DNA from: Clostridiales bacterium
GTDB lineage: Bacteria; Bacillota; Clostridia; Christensenellales; Borkfalkiaceae
Length of the DNA: 64,000 nt
Reading direction: 5' to 3'
NCBI GenBank assembly: GCA_022508265.1
Contig: JAFLVP010000004.1
Span: forward strand, 1 to 64,000
Shown here: positions 54,101 to 61,811 of the stretch, one piece after another
Numbering within the stretch: position 1 is the stretch's first letter
Layout of the letters: each line of letters starts with the position of its first letter
Translations under genes and position numbers: made by a program
The notes under the pieces: generated by a model
Told to the model about the DNA's origin: nothing
Seen by the model: only the letters and a program-made list of their open reading frames with translations
The model's database searches: none

Positions 54101-55484
54101 CTACGTTTCTTATGTATAAAGGTCCGCCTATGAACGAGCCCACGTACGCGGTATAAGTATCCGTTTCTTCGTCGTAGATTGAGGTATTCTTGTTGACGTT
54201 CATCGTGTTGAGCAGTATCGGGAAACGCTGCATCTGGTTTTTAGCCGTCCAGATGTTGTTCGCCTTGCCGTTGTAAAGCGCCTGACCGATATGTACGGAA
54301 AGTCCGCCCGTCGCTTCCATATCCTTTGCGCTTATGGTTATTTTGATAACTTCGCCCGCGGGTGCGTAAACGCCCGTGACGCTGTAACTGTTGTAGCCTC
54401 TCGGTCTTAATGTTACTCTCTTTATTATTGCCTTTTCGTCGTTCGATACGTCACCGCCGTATAATCCTACGGATGCGGTGTGCTTGTAGAGGCGTCTGTG
54501 ATGACCGCTCTTATCCAATACGGGCTCGGGTTCGGCTGTAGAACCTTTATATAAAAATCCGTTCGCGTCCATCCAGGTATAACCGCCCGCACCGCCGTTC
54601 CAGGTATTTGCCGCAGAGAGATAGCTTGACTCGTATATGAGCGCGTCTCTTGCCGCAACCTGCTCTTCGCCGCCGCCGATTACGGTATTGAGCGCAGAGC
54701 CGTACTTGGGATAGACCGAAAGCCCTTCGTCGCGCGTTTTGGAGGGGATATTTCTCTCCACCTCGCCGATTACCTCGCTGTAATAGCCGACTTCGGTTAT
54801 AGATTTAAAGTCCGTGTCGTATTCTTTTGCGGAGGGCAAATCGTCGAAATAATGCTCTTTGCCTGCGGCAACAAATGCGTATTTACTGTTGGGTTTTACT
54901 CCGCTTCCCAAAAGGTAATCGCCGCTTGTGGGAATTTGTATTTTGACGTCGCTGAGGCTACCGTCATTACCTTTGACGGAGTTGCACGAGCTTGTTCCCA
55001 AGCCAATGCTTAAAATTATTGCAAAAATTAAAATGAAGGAGAGCGCGGCAATAGCAATATAGTGCACCTGCTTGTTTTTGATAAACGCCACAGCCTTGGA
55101 AACGAACGAGTCCGAACCGCCCGATTGGGTATTTGACTGCTTTTCTTCCTTTGCGGGAACAGTGTTTGTCTTTTGAGGCTCGGCAGCAGCTGTTGTCTTT
55201 TTGGCCGTCGTCGCGGATTTGCTTGCCGTTGTTACATTCTTTGCCTCGGCAGTTTTCGTCGCGGGCTTCTCGCTTGCCGCTGTTGCAGAGGGTTTTGCCG
55301 CCGCCTTAGGTGTTGTGGTTGTTGCAGGTTTTGCCGCCTTGGGCGTTGCTTTAACAACCGTCGTTGACTTTGCCGCGGGTTTCTCGCTCTCTGCGGGTTT
55401 TACGGTCGCCTTTGTTGTTGTCTTGACAACCACCTTGGCTTTAGGCGTCTCGGTTGCCTTTGTATCCGTTTTCTTCTCAGCCAT
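51147..55484 (-). CDS. Membrane-anchored M60-family metalloprotease
   Basis: The 1445-residue protein should be a zinc protease acting on glycoproteins outside the cell, like the mucin-degrading M60 enzymes. Residues 1-135 are a cytoplasmic tail made mostly of Lys, Thr, Ala, Pro and Glu. A single TM segment follows at 141-163. The protease core has NFHEYHHNFQ with His595, Glu596 and His599, and Glu611 as the third ligand, fitting the M60 motif HExxH-x(8,28)-E. The C-terminal part has an F5/8-type (discoidin) domain at about 1210-1345 (FTLVIDLGKEYAANRLVIYS) and a last beta domain. AAGGAG precedes the ATG, 13 bases after the lyase gene. No secretion signal beyond the TM anchor is seen. Confidence 0.9.
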   Translation of the reverse strand: MAEKKTDTKATETPKAKVVVKTTTKATVKPAESEKPAAKSTTVVKATPKAAKPATTTTPKAAAKPSATAASEKPATKTAEAKNVTTASKSATTAKKTTAAAEPQKTNTVPAKEEKQSNTQSGGSDSFVSKAVAFIKNKQVHYIAIAALSFILIFAIILSIGLGTSSCNSVKGNDGSLSDVKIQIPTSGDYLLGSGVKPNSKYAFVAAGKEHYFDDLPSAKEYDTDFKSITEVGYYSEVIGEVERNIPSKTRDEGLSVYPKYGSALNTVIGGGEEQVAARDALIYESSYLSAANTWNGGAGGYTWMDANGFLYKGSTAEPEPVLDKSGHHRRLYKHTASVGLYGGDVSNDEKAIIKRVTLRPRGYNSYSVTGVYAPAGEVIKITISAKDMEATGGLSVHIGQALYNGKANNIWTAKNQMQRFPILLNTMNVNKNTSIYDEETDTYTAYVGSFIGGPLYIRNVGATFTATISGGVAYSHFILGYTTEEEFNENKLSSAPYFDLEVWNYGVLHSGPKRQAANYDYDAIYKAAVLWDKVASVTTTNSKQGIVFLYDPFVAAGAAVAFPGQQSVNCPEGWMANSLNYNGIVTSGAWGNFHEYHHNFQGYGVGGGGEVTNNGMTLVSYALFTKISANRGITNYGAQGMSGWNTYTSATWALNDTLKISRGENPGNGKQGLALYATLLHNFGPDNYIQAKVKQQTTGDYKENYLGYMRAWQDVTHNDMSYYFQNILQGVTEEEAAQYGNSDYPMFVPVSSVYQTGRSYMYNGEKKSFTTMQPYLIPVSESFDIDLSPYTVVEGSYASGSVVIPDGFTYRIKSFTNPSNGTVTKVDDRHLTYRPADSSSGSRSGQIVVTLEITKTDKAFKVADVDLILEFEMSSELNKMTLQRTTYVYEPANMYKDAQTAYESNFAGYSNEPAKYDKRNHPMEKCNTEIWFYLDNEANREKYPNAPEEHFIHENTIDVLEGKLYAAEEGKYRTYLAGRLNCAVYYSLDGVNYQLGATIKDVTEQRGPSDYFRPNDPNSYFDVELEAGGWLYFKEVLIVAIWDNNRGSFARLGMKKWDKFQYNITNEYFNANGQAVTGEEANGYEYTVSTYKFSGTTYAIEEVHLNGELNKYQINKGNGLEYVTEAEFKVFVETPVITNNQQPYANGYRSDYEFPENSDFETDYFYRRTYNYDYTNNYQLGVGEQRVVEEQCANLYLHNGWGGNDLSVVVDGIKDMGDKKQLHMNRAPSEENPFTLVIDLGKEYAANRLVIYSQNRSDLQFPKALKLYKSLDGENYELVKSYTDLTRSGIQQTLDFDDTLMRYYKIEITESMGNYLIIRELEMWRVFEVNGGNKLAPDEEIFSYSGNWQGVQTMSSFGHIYKGSAGATMTFTFDGTRVGFISSAEYGKNFKVKIDGKEVSSIELKADDGQYLLTYLCDALNSGTHTVEFICIGEATIESVVTFS

Positions 55485-55497
55485 AAATTCTCCTTAA

Positions 55498-56670
55498 TTA
55501 AACTCTATGCCTGTCTATATATTCTTTTACGCCTTTTACAAACCTTTCGAGTCCGTCCCGAAGGCGCTCGCGGTTGCAGGCGGTGTTCATGCGCACGAAG
55601 GTTGCGCCGTTCCCCCTATACTGCTTGCCGGAGGACAATATAAGCCCCGTTTTTGCTCTTAAAAACTCGCACAGTCCGTCTGAATCGCCTGTTACCGAAC
55701 TGCAATCTATCCACACAACATAAGTTGCGTTGGCTTGTATAGCTTTAACCTCCGGCAGGTGCTTTTCAAGATATTCGTTGACGTATTTGCGGTTTTGAGC
55801 GAGATATTTTTTAAGCTCTTCGAGCCACTCCTCTCCCTCGTTGAACGCGGCGACCGTGCCCTCGACCGCAAAGCAGTTGGGTTCGGCGACCTCGTCGCTG
55901 TTGAGCCCGCGCACGATTTTTTCGCGCAGGTGCACGTTTGGCACGACGACTGCCGCCGACTGCAAGCCCGCAAAATTGAAGGCTTTGCTCGCCGAAATGC
56001 AGGTTATGCTGTTTTGTGCGCAGTCCTCGCTGACGGAGGCAAAGGGGATATACTTAAATCCGGGGGCGGTCAAGTCGCAGTGAATTTCGTCCGAAAGCAC
56101 GGTGACGCCGTGTTTTTTGCAGAGTGCGCCGACTTTTGCGATTTCTTCCCTGCTCCATATATTACCCGTAGGGTTGTGCGGGTTGCAGAATATGAGCATT
56201 GTCGTCAACGGGTGGGAAAGCACTTCTTCCAAATTTCCGAAATCAATGCCGTACTTGCCGTCGGAATAGGCAAGCTTGCACTCCTTAACCGTCCTGCCCG
56301 CATTCTCTATTGAGTGATAGAAAATATCGAACGCGGGAGTTAAAACCGCGACCCTGTCGCCGAGGTTGGTTATCCTTTTTACTATGCAGGAAATTGCGGG
56401 AACTATGCCCGTGCAGAACTGCAGCCACGACTTATCTATCGTAAAATTATGACGACGGTTCCACCAGGAGATTATGGCCTCGTACCACTTGTCGGGAACG
56501 ATAGCGTAGCCGAAAACGCCGTGCTTTGCGCGGTTTACAAGCGCCTCCGTTACGCACGGTGCGGTTGTAAAGTCCATATCCGCAACCCACATAGGCAGCT
56601 CGTTTTCGGCAATATCCCATTTCATTGAGCTCGTTCCCCGCCTTTCGGGATTGAAATCGAAATCAAACAT
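55498..56670 (-). CDS. patB: PatB/MalY-type PLP-dependent C-S lyase
   Basis: The 390-residue fold-type I PLP enzyme is of the MalY/PatB group, which cleaves cystathionine or cysteine conjugates or acts as an aminotransferase. Motifs: MKWDIAENELPMWVADMDF near the start, FCNPHNPTGNIWS, and the PLP lysine in SASKAFNFAG. The longer frame from 56691 would overlap the upstream gene; AAAGGG is well spaced for the ATG at 56670, two bases after the stop of the DUF3737 gene. It sits in one transcript with DUF3737, the M60 protease and the aldo/keto reductase, without an obvious shared function. Confidence 0.92.
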   Translation of the reverse strand: MFDFDFNPERRGTSSMKWDIAENELPMWVADMDFTTAPCVTEALVNRAKHGVFGYAIVPDKWYEAIISWWNRRHNFTIDKSWLQFCTGIVPAISCIVKRITNLGDRVAVLTPAFDIFYHSIENAGRTVKECKLAYSDGKYGIDFGNLEEVLSHPLTTMLIFCNPHNPTGNIWSREEIAKVGALCKKHGVTVLSDEIHCDLTAPGFKYIPFASVSEDCAQNSITCISASKAFNFAGLQSAAVVVPNVHLREKIVRGLNSDEVAEPNCFAVEGTVAAFNEGEEWLEELKKYLAQNRKYVNEYLEKHLPEVKAIQANATYVVWIDCSSVTGDSDGLCEFLRAKTGLILSSGKQYRGNGATFVRMNTACNRERLRDGLERFVKGVKEYIDRHRV

Positions 56671-56672
56671 AT

Positions 56673-57518
56673 TTATTTGCCCTTTCTGCAAATTATGCGC
56701 GTTTTCTCGGGGTCGACCTTGTCCTTTTCGATAATGAGCTCGCCGATAAAGTCGGCGGTTATCGTGCCGCCCGAGGGGTTCAGAACGCTGTCCACCCCGC
56801 CGATAATTTCCGCATCAACCGTGGAATACTCGAACGCAAGCGTGGTGTTTATGAGCTTGCAGTTCTTCAAAACGAGGTTTTCTATGTAGCAAAGTCCCTG
56901 CAAGCTCTCCAAAGTGCAGTCTATAAAGGTGAGGTTTTTGGAATTCCAGCCCATATATTCGCCCGTAATGTGCGAATTGTAAACTGTAATATTTTCTGCG
57001 TTCCAGAACGCGTCCTTTGTCATCAGCTTTGAGTTGCGGATTTCTATATTCTTTGCACCGTCGAAAGCGTAGTTACCCAAAAGCTCGAGATTGTCTATCT
57101 GCATATTTTCGCAGTTCATTGCAAGGTAGTCGCCCTTGGCGGTAACGTTTTTTATAGTAACGTCTTTGCAATTCCAAAGCGTTTCAGAGGCATTGGGCAT
57201 AGTGATGTTTTCAAGCGCTATCCCCGACGAACGGCGGAAGGTCTTGGGCGCCTCGATGTTGCAGTTTTTCATAGATATGTTGTGCGTATACCAAATTCCC
57301 GCACGCCCCGTTTCGGTGAGCTTGCAGTTTTCTACTTTTATGTTCCTGCAATACCAAAGAGGATACTTCCAATTGAAAGTGCTTTTATTAAGCTCTATGT
57401 CACTGCTCTCTTTTAAGGGGGATTCGCCGTCTATAAATAAGCAGTCCTCAATATAGAGCTCCTTTGACGCGAATAAGCTCCTCTCGCCCGAAAGTTGTTG
57501 TCCTTTTATCTTTTCCAT
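56673..57518 (-). CDS. DUF3737 family protein, beta-helix like
   Basis: The 281-residue protein belongs to DUF3737, whose function is unknown. It is a chain of short repeated turns such as LWYCRNIKVENCKL, LWNCKDVTIKNVTA and FWNAENITVYNSHI, spaced about 20 residues, typical of a left- or right-handed beta-helix. There is no signal peptide. It has a strong GGAGGTAA ribosome site and its own promoter at 57572-57600, and is the first gene of the four-gene unit ending at 49987. Association with PatB-type enzymes is seen elsewhere in Firmicutes, as far as I recall. Confidence 0.9.
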   Translation of the reverse strand: MEKIKGQQLSGERSLFASKELYIEDCLFIDGESPLKESSDIELNKSTFNWKYPLWYCRNIKVENCKLTETGRAGIWYTHNISMKNCNIEAPKTFRRSSGIALENITMPNASETLWNCKDVTIKNVTAKGDYLAMNCENMQIDNLELLGNYAFDGAKNIEIRNSKLMTKDAFWNAENITVYNSHITGEYMGWNSKNLTFIDCTLESLQGLCYIENLVLKNCKLINTTLAFEYSTVDAEIIGGVDSVLNPSGGTITADFIGELIIEKDKVDPEKTRIICRKGK

Positions 57519-57571
57519 AAATTACCTCCGTAAAATTTCGTTCTTTTTATACGGTTTTTTTGTTTAAGACA

Positions 57572-57600
57572 ATTATATTACCAAAAACCCCTCTTTGCAA
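57572..57600 (-). promoter_or_regulatory. Promoter of the DUF3737 operon
   Basis: Minus-strand TTGCAA, 17-base spacer and TATAAT, 53 bases before the ATG. Confidence 0.8.
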
Positions 57601-57659
57601 TCTTTTTTAGGTTTAAACTGTCCGCTTTGAAAATTTCACAAAAAGCTCATATAAAAATC

Positions 57660-57683
57660 AAAGCCGACGGGTCCGTCGGCTTT
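57660..57683 (-). terminator. Terminator of the Nudix gene
   Basis: AAAGCCGACGG pairs with CCGTCGGCTTT over a 2-base loop, followed on the minus strand by TTTGATTTTTATATG. Confidence 0.88.
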
Positions 57684-57688
57684 ACAGG

Positions 57689-58069
57689 TTAAAGTTTCAT
57701 AATTAAGTCGAGTATTACCTCGTCTGCGGGGCAGAATGTGTATTGGGGAATTTCGTCGGGTGTTATCCATTTTATTGCGTTATGTTCGATAAGCTGCGGC
57801 TTTCCGTGTTCTATCGACGAGTTGTAAAGGGTAAGATGAACGGTAATATCGGGGTATTTATGGGTAACTTCGGCAAACTGTTCCCCTACGGCAATTTGTA
57901 TATTCAGCTCCTCTTTGCACTCTCTTATGAGGGCGTCTTTTTTGCTCTCCCCCTTTTCAACCTTGCCGCCGACGAACTCCCACATAAGCCCCCGCGCCTT
58001 GTTTGCGGGGCGCTGACATATTAAAAATTTACCCTCTTCCCAAATTAACGCCGCTACTACTTCTATCAT
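57689..58069 (-). CDS. mutT: MutT-like Nudix hydrolase
   Basis: The 126-residue enzyme has the full Nudix box GGKVEKGESKKDALIRECKE followed by ELNI, with the Glu residues that bind Mg. Size and the ending match MutT-type proteins, which remove 8-oxo-dGTP or related nucleotides from the pool. The start has a GAAGGAAAA site. It lies 47 bases after the HTH regulator gene and has a promoter of its own at 58099-58127 that overlaps the end of that gene. Confidence 0.93.
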   Translation of the reverse strand: MIEVVAALIWEEGKFLICQRPANKARGLMWEFVGGKVEKGESKKDALIRECKEELNIQIAVGEQFAEVTHKYPDITVHLTLYNSSIEHGKPQLIEHNAIKWITPDEIPQYTFCPADEVILDLIMKL

Positions 58070-58098
58070 AATTTTCCTTCTTTTCTCGGTATATGACT

Positions 58099-58127
58099 AT
58101 TATAGCGCAATTTATCTCAATTTTCAA
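58099..58127 (-). promoter_or_regulatory. Promoter of the Nudix gene
   Basis: Minus-strand TTGAAA, 17-base spacer and TATAAT. The -35 box lies inside the last codons of the HTH gene. Confidence 0.7.
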
Positions 58128-58848
58128 TTATAACTTTGACTTTGCAGTAATATTGGTAGGCTGTTACGTAAATTTCCGTTTCGGCGGGAGCATATACGCA
58201 GGTAAACAAGAAGGGGAATTCATCGCTGTATGTGTATTCGGGTACTTCCCCGTTGTAATCCCCCTCGTCGAAAGTCAGCAAATAACTGTCGTAGAATACA
58301 TTAAATGCCGATTTGGGAAATGCCACCGTCTCGCTTCCCAACCAGGTGGGCTTTGTGTAAAATTTGTAGGTTTCGCCGACTTTGAGATGATATACCTTTA
58401 TTTCGTTCTTCCCTTCTTGCACATAGTTGTAGTCTGACACTTCTTCATATTCGTCGGAATTGACGGCGAAATCCGCGGTTATGCCCGTAATTATTCTGTT
58501 GTATCCGGCCTCATGATGTTTCCAATTGAGGACTACTCCCAAAAAGACAGCGGTTTCAATAAGCAGCGCGCCGGCGAGCGCGATTAAGGTTATCAGCCAC
58601 TTTTTCTGGCGGGAAAGCATGCTGTTCTTCTCAACTATAATCGTCTGCGTTTCGCGGTCTGCAAGCATATCTTCGCGCGCAACGCCGAAGTACTCGGATA
58701 TGTCGCGGATGGAGTCGTCGCTCGGAAGTCCCAAACCGTTCTCCCATTTGGCAACCGCGCTTCGGCTTACGTGAAGCTTTTCGGCAAGCTCCTCCTGCGT
58801 AAAGCCCCTGTCTTTTCGAAGCTCTTTTAATTTTTCGTGAAATTGCAT
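58117..58848 (-). CDS. XRE-family HTH regulator with one TM segment
   Basis: The 243-residue protein has an N-terminal Cro/C1-type HTH (residues 4-58, FTQEELAEKLHVSRSAVAKWE), a basic linker, one TM segment (about 83-106) and a beta-rich outer domain of about 135 residues. This layout suggests a membrane-bound regulator that senses an outside or envelope signal. Its target is unknown; it could control itself. The TATAAT promoter at 58877 and an AAGGGGGG ribosome site give a leader of about 20 bases. Confidence 0.9.
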   Translation of the reverse strand: MQFHEKLKELRKDRGFTQEELAEKLHVSRSAVAKWENGLGLPSDDSIRDISEYFGVAREDMLADRETQTIIVEKNSMLSRQKKWLITLIALAGALLIETAVFLGVVLNWKHHEAGYNRIITGITADFAVNSDEYEEVSDYNYVQEGKNEIKVYHLKVGETYKFYTKPTWLGSETVAFPKSAFNVFYDSYLLTFDEGDYNGEVPEYTYSDEFPFLFTCVYAPAETEIYVTAYQYYCKVKVIIEN

Positions 58849-58876
58849 ACGGCCCCCCTTAATTGGTCTTAAATAA

Positions 58877-58904
58877 ATTATATCAAAACCGCTGTTATTT
58901 GCAA
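58877..58904 (-). promoter_or_regulatory. Promoter of the HTH regulator gene
   Basis: Minus-strand TTGCAA, 16-base spacer and TATAAT with extended TGA, 28 bases before the ATG. Confidence 0.78.
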
Positions 58905-59000
58905 GAGTAAATTACGTTACTTACCCGTTACCCTCCGTTACTTTATAAAAATAATCACTCGGCAAACGTTAAGTCATTAAAATGCTTATTTATATTTGAC

Positions 59001-59024
59001 GCCCTGCGCCGTCTTGCGCAGGGC
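59001..59024. terminator. GC-rich hairpin downstream of the dehydrogenase gene
   Basis: GCCCTGCGC pairs with GCGCAGGGC over a 6-base loop. The T tail is poor on both strands. It follows the stronger palindrome at 59093 and may be a second stop signal. Confidence 0.45.
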
Positions 59025-59092
59025 GGTTTAATATTTATTTTGTGTACTTTTCTCCGTATTTTTTAATACACTTGTCTACAATCTCTACACGA

Positions 59093-59118
59093 AAAACAGC
59101 GGGGCGCCCCGCTGTTTT
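59093..59118 (-). terminator. Palindromic terminator of the SDR/malic enzyme transcript
   Basis: AAAACAGCGGGGC is perfectly inverted as GCCCCGCTGTTTT. It lies 6 bases after the stop codon of the short-chain dehydrogenase gene. Confidence 0.8.
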
Positions 59119-59123
59119 ATATG

Positions 59124-59924
59124 TTACGGTCTTTGTCCCAAACCGCCCTCTAAAGTGAGGGTTTCGCCCGTCATATACTTGAAGTCGGGAGAGGCGAGTT
59201 GAACGCATACCCGACCGATTTCTTTCTCTGCGTCGCCGAAGTGACCTGCGGGCGGTGTTTGGACGTTGGTTTTGTACGCTTCGGGATACGCATTTTGGAA
59301 CTGTTCAAGCTGTGCCGTCCAAGCGAGGGGACAGATAACGTTGACGTTTATTCCGTCGGGAGCCCACTCTGTTGCGGCTACGCGGGTAAGTCCGCGGATA
59401 CCTTCCTTGGCGGCGGCGTATGCGCACTGCCCGAAGTTTCCGAAAAGCCCCGCGCCCGAGGCAAAATTTATAACAGAGCCCTTGGTCTCTTTAAGATAGG
59501 GGTAGCACGCTTTCATATAATAGAAAGTTGCGTACAGCCCCGAGTAGAGCGCAAGATTGAACTGCTCGGTGGTGTGGTCTTTTAAGGCAACACCCGAGGC
59601 GGACGCCTGCGCGTTGTTTATGAGCACGTCTATTCTGCCGAAGGTTTCCATAGTCTTTTCAACGACGGTTTTTACCACCTTTTCGTTGTCCGCGCCCGAA
59701 TTTACGTCTGCTTGAAGAATTAAAACTTTTATGCCGTAGAGCCGCTCGAGCTCCTCCTTTGCGTCTTCGAGTTTTTTGAGGTTTCTGCCCGTGATAACGA
59801 GGTTTGCGCCCTCTTTTGCATATGCGGTGGCGATACCGTAGCCGATTGAACCGCACCGACCGTCGCCGAGCACGGCTCGACCCGCGCCCGTAATAATTGC
59901 AGTTTTACCCGTTAAAAATCCCAT
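59124..59924 (-). CDS. Short-chain dehydrogenase/reductase (SDR)
   Basis: The 266-residue enzyme is a classical SDR with Ser156, Tyr169 and Lys173 as the catalytic set (NFASGAGLFG and YAAAKEG) and NNAQ in place of the common NNAG. The nucleotide loop is odd: TGAGRAVLGDGRCGSIGYG is about nine residues longer than the usual TGxxxGIG. The substrate is unknown. I considered KduD, but the glycine loop and flanking blocks do not match. Of the two ATGs, the one at 59924 is better spaced from GAGG. The gene follows malic enzyme after 15 bases and is probably in its transcript. Confidence 0.9.
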   Translation of the reverse strand: MGFLTGKTAIITGAGRAVLGDGRCGSIGYGIATAYAKEGANLVITGRNLKKLEDAKEELERLYGIKVLILQADVNSGADNEKVVKTVVEKTMETFGRIDVLINNAQASASGVALKDHTTEQFNLALYSGLYATFYYMKACYPYLKETKGSVINFASGAGLFGNFGQCAYAAAKEGIRGLTRVAATEWAPDGINVNVICPLAWTAQLEQFQNAYPEAYKTNVQTPPAGHFGDAEKEIGRVCVQLASPDFKYMTGETLTLEGGLGQRP

Positions 59925-59939
59925 AATCATTTCCTCTTT

Positions 59940-61118
59940 TTATTTATATAACTTCGACACGCCCGTTTTAACAGCCGCCTCCGCAACCGCCTTTGCAACG
60001 GCTTCATGCGCACGCTTATCCCATGCCTTAGGAAGTATGTACTCGAGGGAGAGCTCCTCGTCCGATACACAGTTTGCAATTCCGCGCGCCGCCGCTATCA
60101 TCATCTCTTTGTTTACGGTGTTTGCTCTTACGTCCAGCGCACCGCGGAAGAGTCCGGGGAATACCAAAACGTTGTTTATTTGGTTGGCGTACTCGGACGA
60201 GCCCGTGCCCACAATAAATGCTCCCGCCTCCTTTGCGTCGTTGGGATTAATTTCGGGAACGGGGTTGGCGCAGGTAAACAATATACATTTATCCGCCATT
60301 GACGCTACCATTTCTTTGGTTATGCAGTTGGGACCCGAAACGCCTATAAGCACGTCCGCCCCTTTCATTGCATCGGCAAGCAAGCCCTGCTTGTGTGATT
60401 TGTTGGTAACTTTTGCAATCTCTTTCTGTGCGGGGTTGAGCCAGTCGTTACCTTCGCAGATAATGCCCTTTCTGTCGCACATGGTTACGTCTTTCACACC
60501 GAAAGATATTAAAAATTTGGCAATTGCAATTCCCGCCGCGCCCGCGCCGTTTATAACGAGCTTTATCTCTTCTATTTTCTTTCCCGCAAGCTTTAAAGCG
60601 TTTAAAAGCGCCGCCGCCGAGACGATTGCCGTGCCGTGCTGGTCGTCGTGGAATACGGGAATGTCCAGCTCCTCCTTTAGCCTCGTCTCTATTTCGAAAC
60701 AACGGGGCGCGGAGATGTCCTCAAGGTTAATGCCGCCGAAAGAGCCGGAGATTAACTTTATGGTCTTTATGATGTCTTCGGTGTCCTTTGAGCCTATGCA
60801 GATGGGGAAGGCGTCCACGTCGCCGAACGCCTTAAAGAGAGCGCACTTACCTTCCATTACGGGCATGCCCGCCTCGGGCCCTATATCGCCAAGCCCCAAA
60901 ACCGCCGTGCCGTCCGTGATTACGGGTACGGTGTTCCAACGGCGGGTGAGCTCGAAGCTCTTTTCTTTGTCCGCGTTGATTGCCATGCAAGGCTCGGCAA
61001 CGCCGGGGGTGTACGCAAGTGACAATTCCTCTCTGTTCCCTACGGGAACGCGGACCTTTGTCTCTATCTTACCCTTCCACTCGCCGTGTCTTTTAAGTGA
61101 TTCCTTTCTGTAATCCAT
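59940..61118 (-). CDS. NAD-dependent malic enzyme
   Basis: The enzyme decarboxylates malate to pyruvate and makes NAD(P)H. The 392-residue length is that of the small bacterial type. Blocks seen are SLAYTPGVAEPC, the metal-binding FHDDQHGTAIV, NGAGAAGIAIAKFL for the nucleotide, and CANPVPEI. A GTG start five codons upstream is in frame, but GGAAG fits the ATG at 61118. The promoter is at 61156-61184. The large open frame on the opposite strand is a shadow of its codon usage. Confidence 0.95.
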   Translation of the reverse strand: MDYRKESLKRHGEWKGKIETKVRVPVGNREELSLAYTPGVAEPCMAINADKEKSFELTRRWNTVPVITDGTAVLGLGDIGPEAGMPVMEGKCALFKAFGDVDAFPICIGSKDTEDIIKTIKLISGSFGGINLEDISAPRCFEIETRLKEELDIPVFHDDQHGTAIVSAAALLNALKLAGKKIEEIKLVINGAGAAGIAIAKFLISFGVKDVTMCDRKGIICEGNDWLNPAQKEIAKVTNKSHKQGLLADAMKGADVLIGVSGPNCITKEMVASMADKCILFTCANPVPEINPNDAKEAGAFIVGTGSSEYANQINNVLVFPGLFRGALDVRANTVNKEMMIAAARGIANCVSDEELSLEYILPKAWDKRAHEAVAKAVAEAAVKTGVSKLYK

Positions 61119-61155
61119 ATTTCTTACTTCCACCGTTTGCTTTTCTTATATTTAT

Positions 61156-61184
61156 ATTATACACGACGAAAACCGCAAAGTAAA
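61156..61184 (-). promoter_or_regulatory. Promoter of the malic enzyme gene
   Basis: Minus-strand TTTACT, 17-base spacer and TATAAT, 37 bases before the ATG. Confidence 0.65.
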
Positions 61185-61280
61185 ATCTTTAATATAAATT
61201 TGTGTGAAAGGTTGCTACCTTCCGCGTTTCCGTTTATGTCAAGTATAGCTAATTTTATGCATTTGATATTTATAACAAAA

Positions 61281-61305
61281 GGTCTGGCGTTAGTAACGCC
61301 AGACC
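61281..61305 (-). terminator. Terminator of the 61399-61806 gene
   Basis: GGTCTGGCGTT pairs with AACGCCAGACC over a 3-base loop, followed on the minus strand by TTTTGTTAT. It marks the end of the RHS block. Confidence 0.85.
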
Positions 61306-61398
61306 TAAAAAAGTTTTATCGTATAAAACCCTGTGGGTTTATTTAACTTTTTTATCTTTAAGTGTCGCACTTAATTTGATAATTGATTTAAATGCTAT

Positions 61399-61806
61399 TT
61401 AATACAATATATTTGCGACAATAAAGCTTACAATAAAAATCGAATAACCTAATACAACCCAAAATCTCAGTTCTTTTTTTAGAGAAAGTAATTGTCGGTC
61501 TCCGTTTATATGATCGGTGTTGCAATATCCTAGAAACAAAAAACCAATATTCGAGCACGTGCAAGATATATAGTATGCACCCCGAAAAAAATAGTTCGCT
61601 TTTTCTACCCAGATTAACGCAAACACATTCCATTTAAACTGCCAAGCTTCTAAATAGACAAGACCGATAGGTATTACAATGGCCAAAAGGCTTCCGATTA
61701 CCCAGTATATTATCCACTTGGCGCTCGGTTTTTTTGCTTCTTGGCAATAAACCCCGATATCATCTTTGAAGATTTCTTTAAAAAAACAAATCAATCTTTT
61801 TAACAT
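61399..61806 (-). CDS. Small membrane protein, candidate immunity partner of the orphan RHS tip
   Basis: I do not recognise a family. The 135-residue protein has a short basic N-terminus and three or four TM segments (about 30-52, 55-72, 78-95, 113-133). It lies five bases after the stop of the orphan RHS tip. In RHS systems the gene behind the toxic tip usually encodes its immunity protein, so this role is inferred from position. The base composition is poorer in G+C than the rest of the window. Confidence 0.6.
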   Translation of the reverse strand: MLKRLICFFKEIFKDDIGVYCQEAKKPSAKWIIYWVIGSLLAIVIPIGLVYLEAWQFKWNVFALIWVEKANYFFRGAYYISCTCSNIGFLFLGYCNTDHINGDRQLLSLKKELRFWVVLGYSIFIVSFIVANILY

Positions 61807-61811
61807 TATCT

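Noticed and set aside
59124..59924. The SDR gene as the missing KduD
   Set aside because: The glycine loop and flanking motifs do not match KduD and the gene is far from the uronate block.
60037..61113. Long open frame (358 codons) on the plus strand
   Set aside because: It is antisense to the malic enzyme gene, has Ser/Pro-rich unnatural sequence and no ribosome site; it is a shadow of the coding strand.
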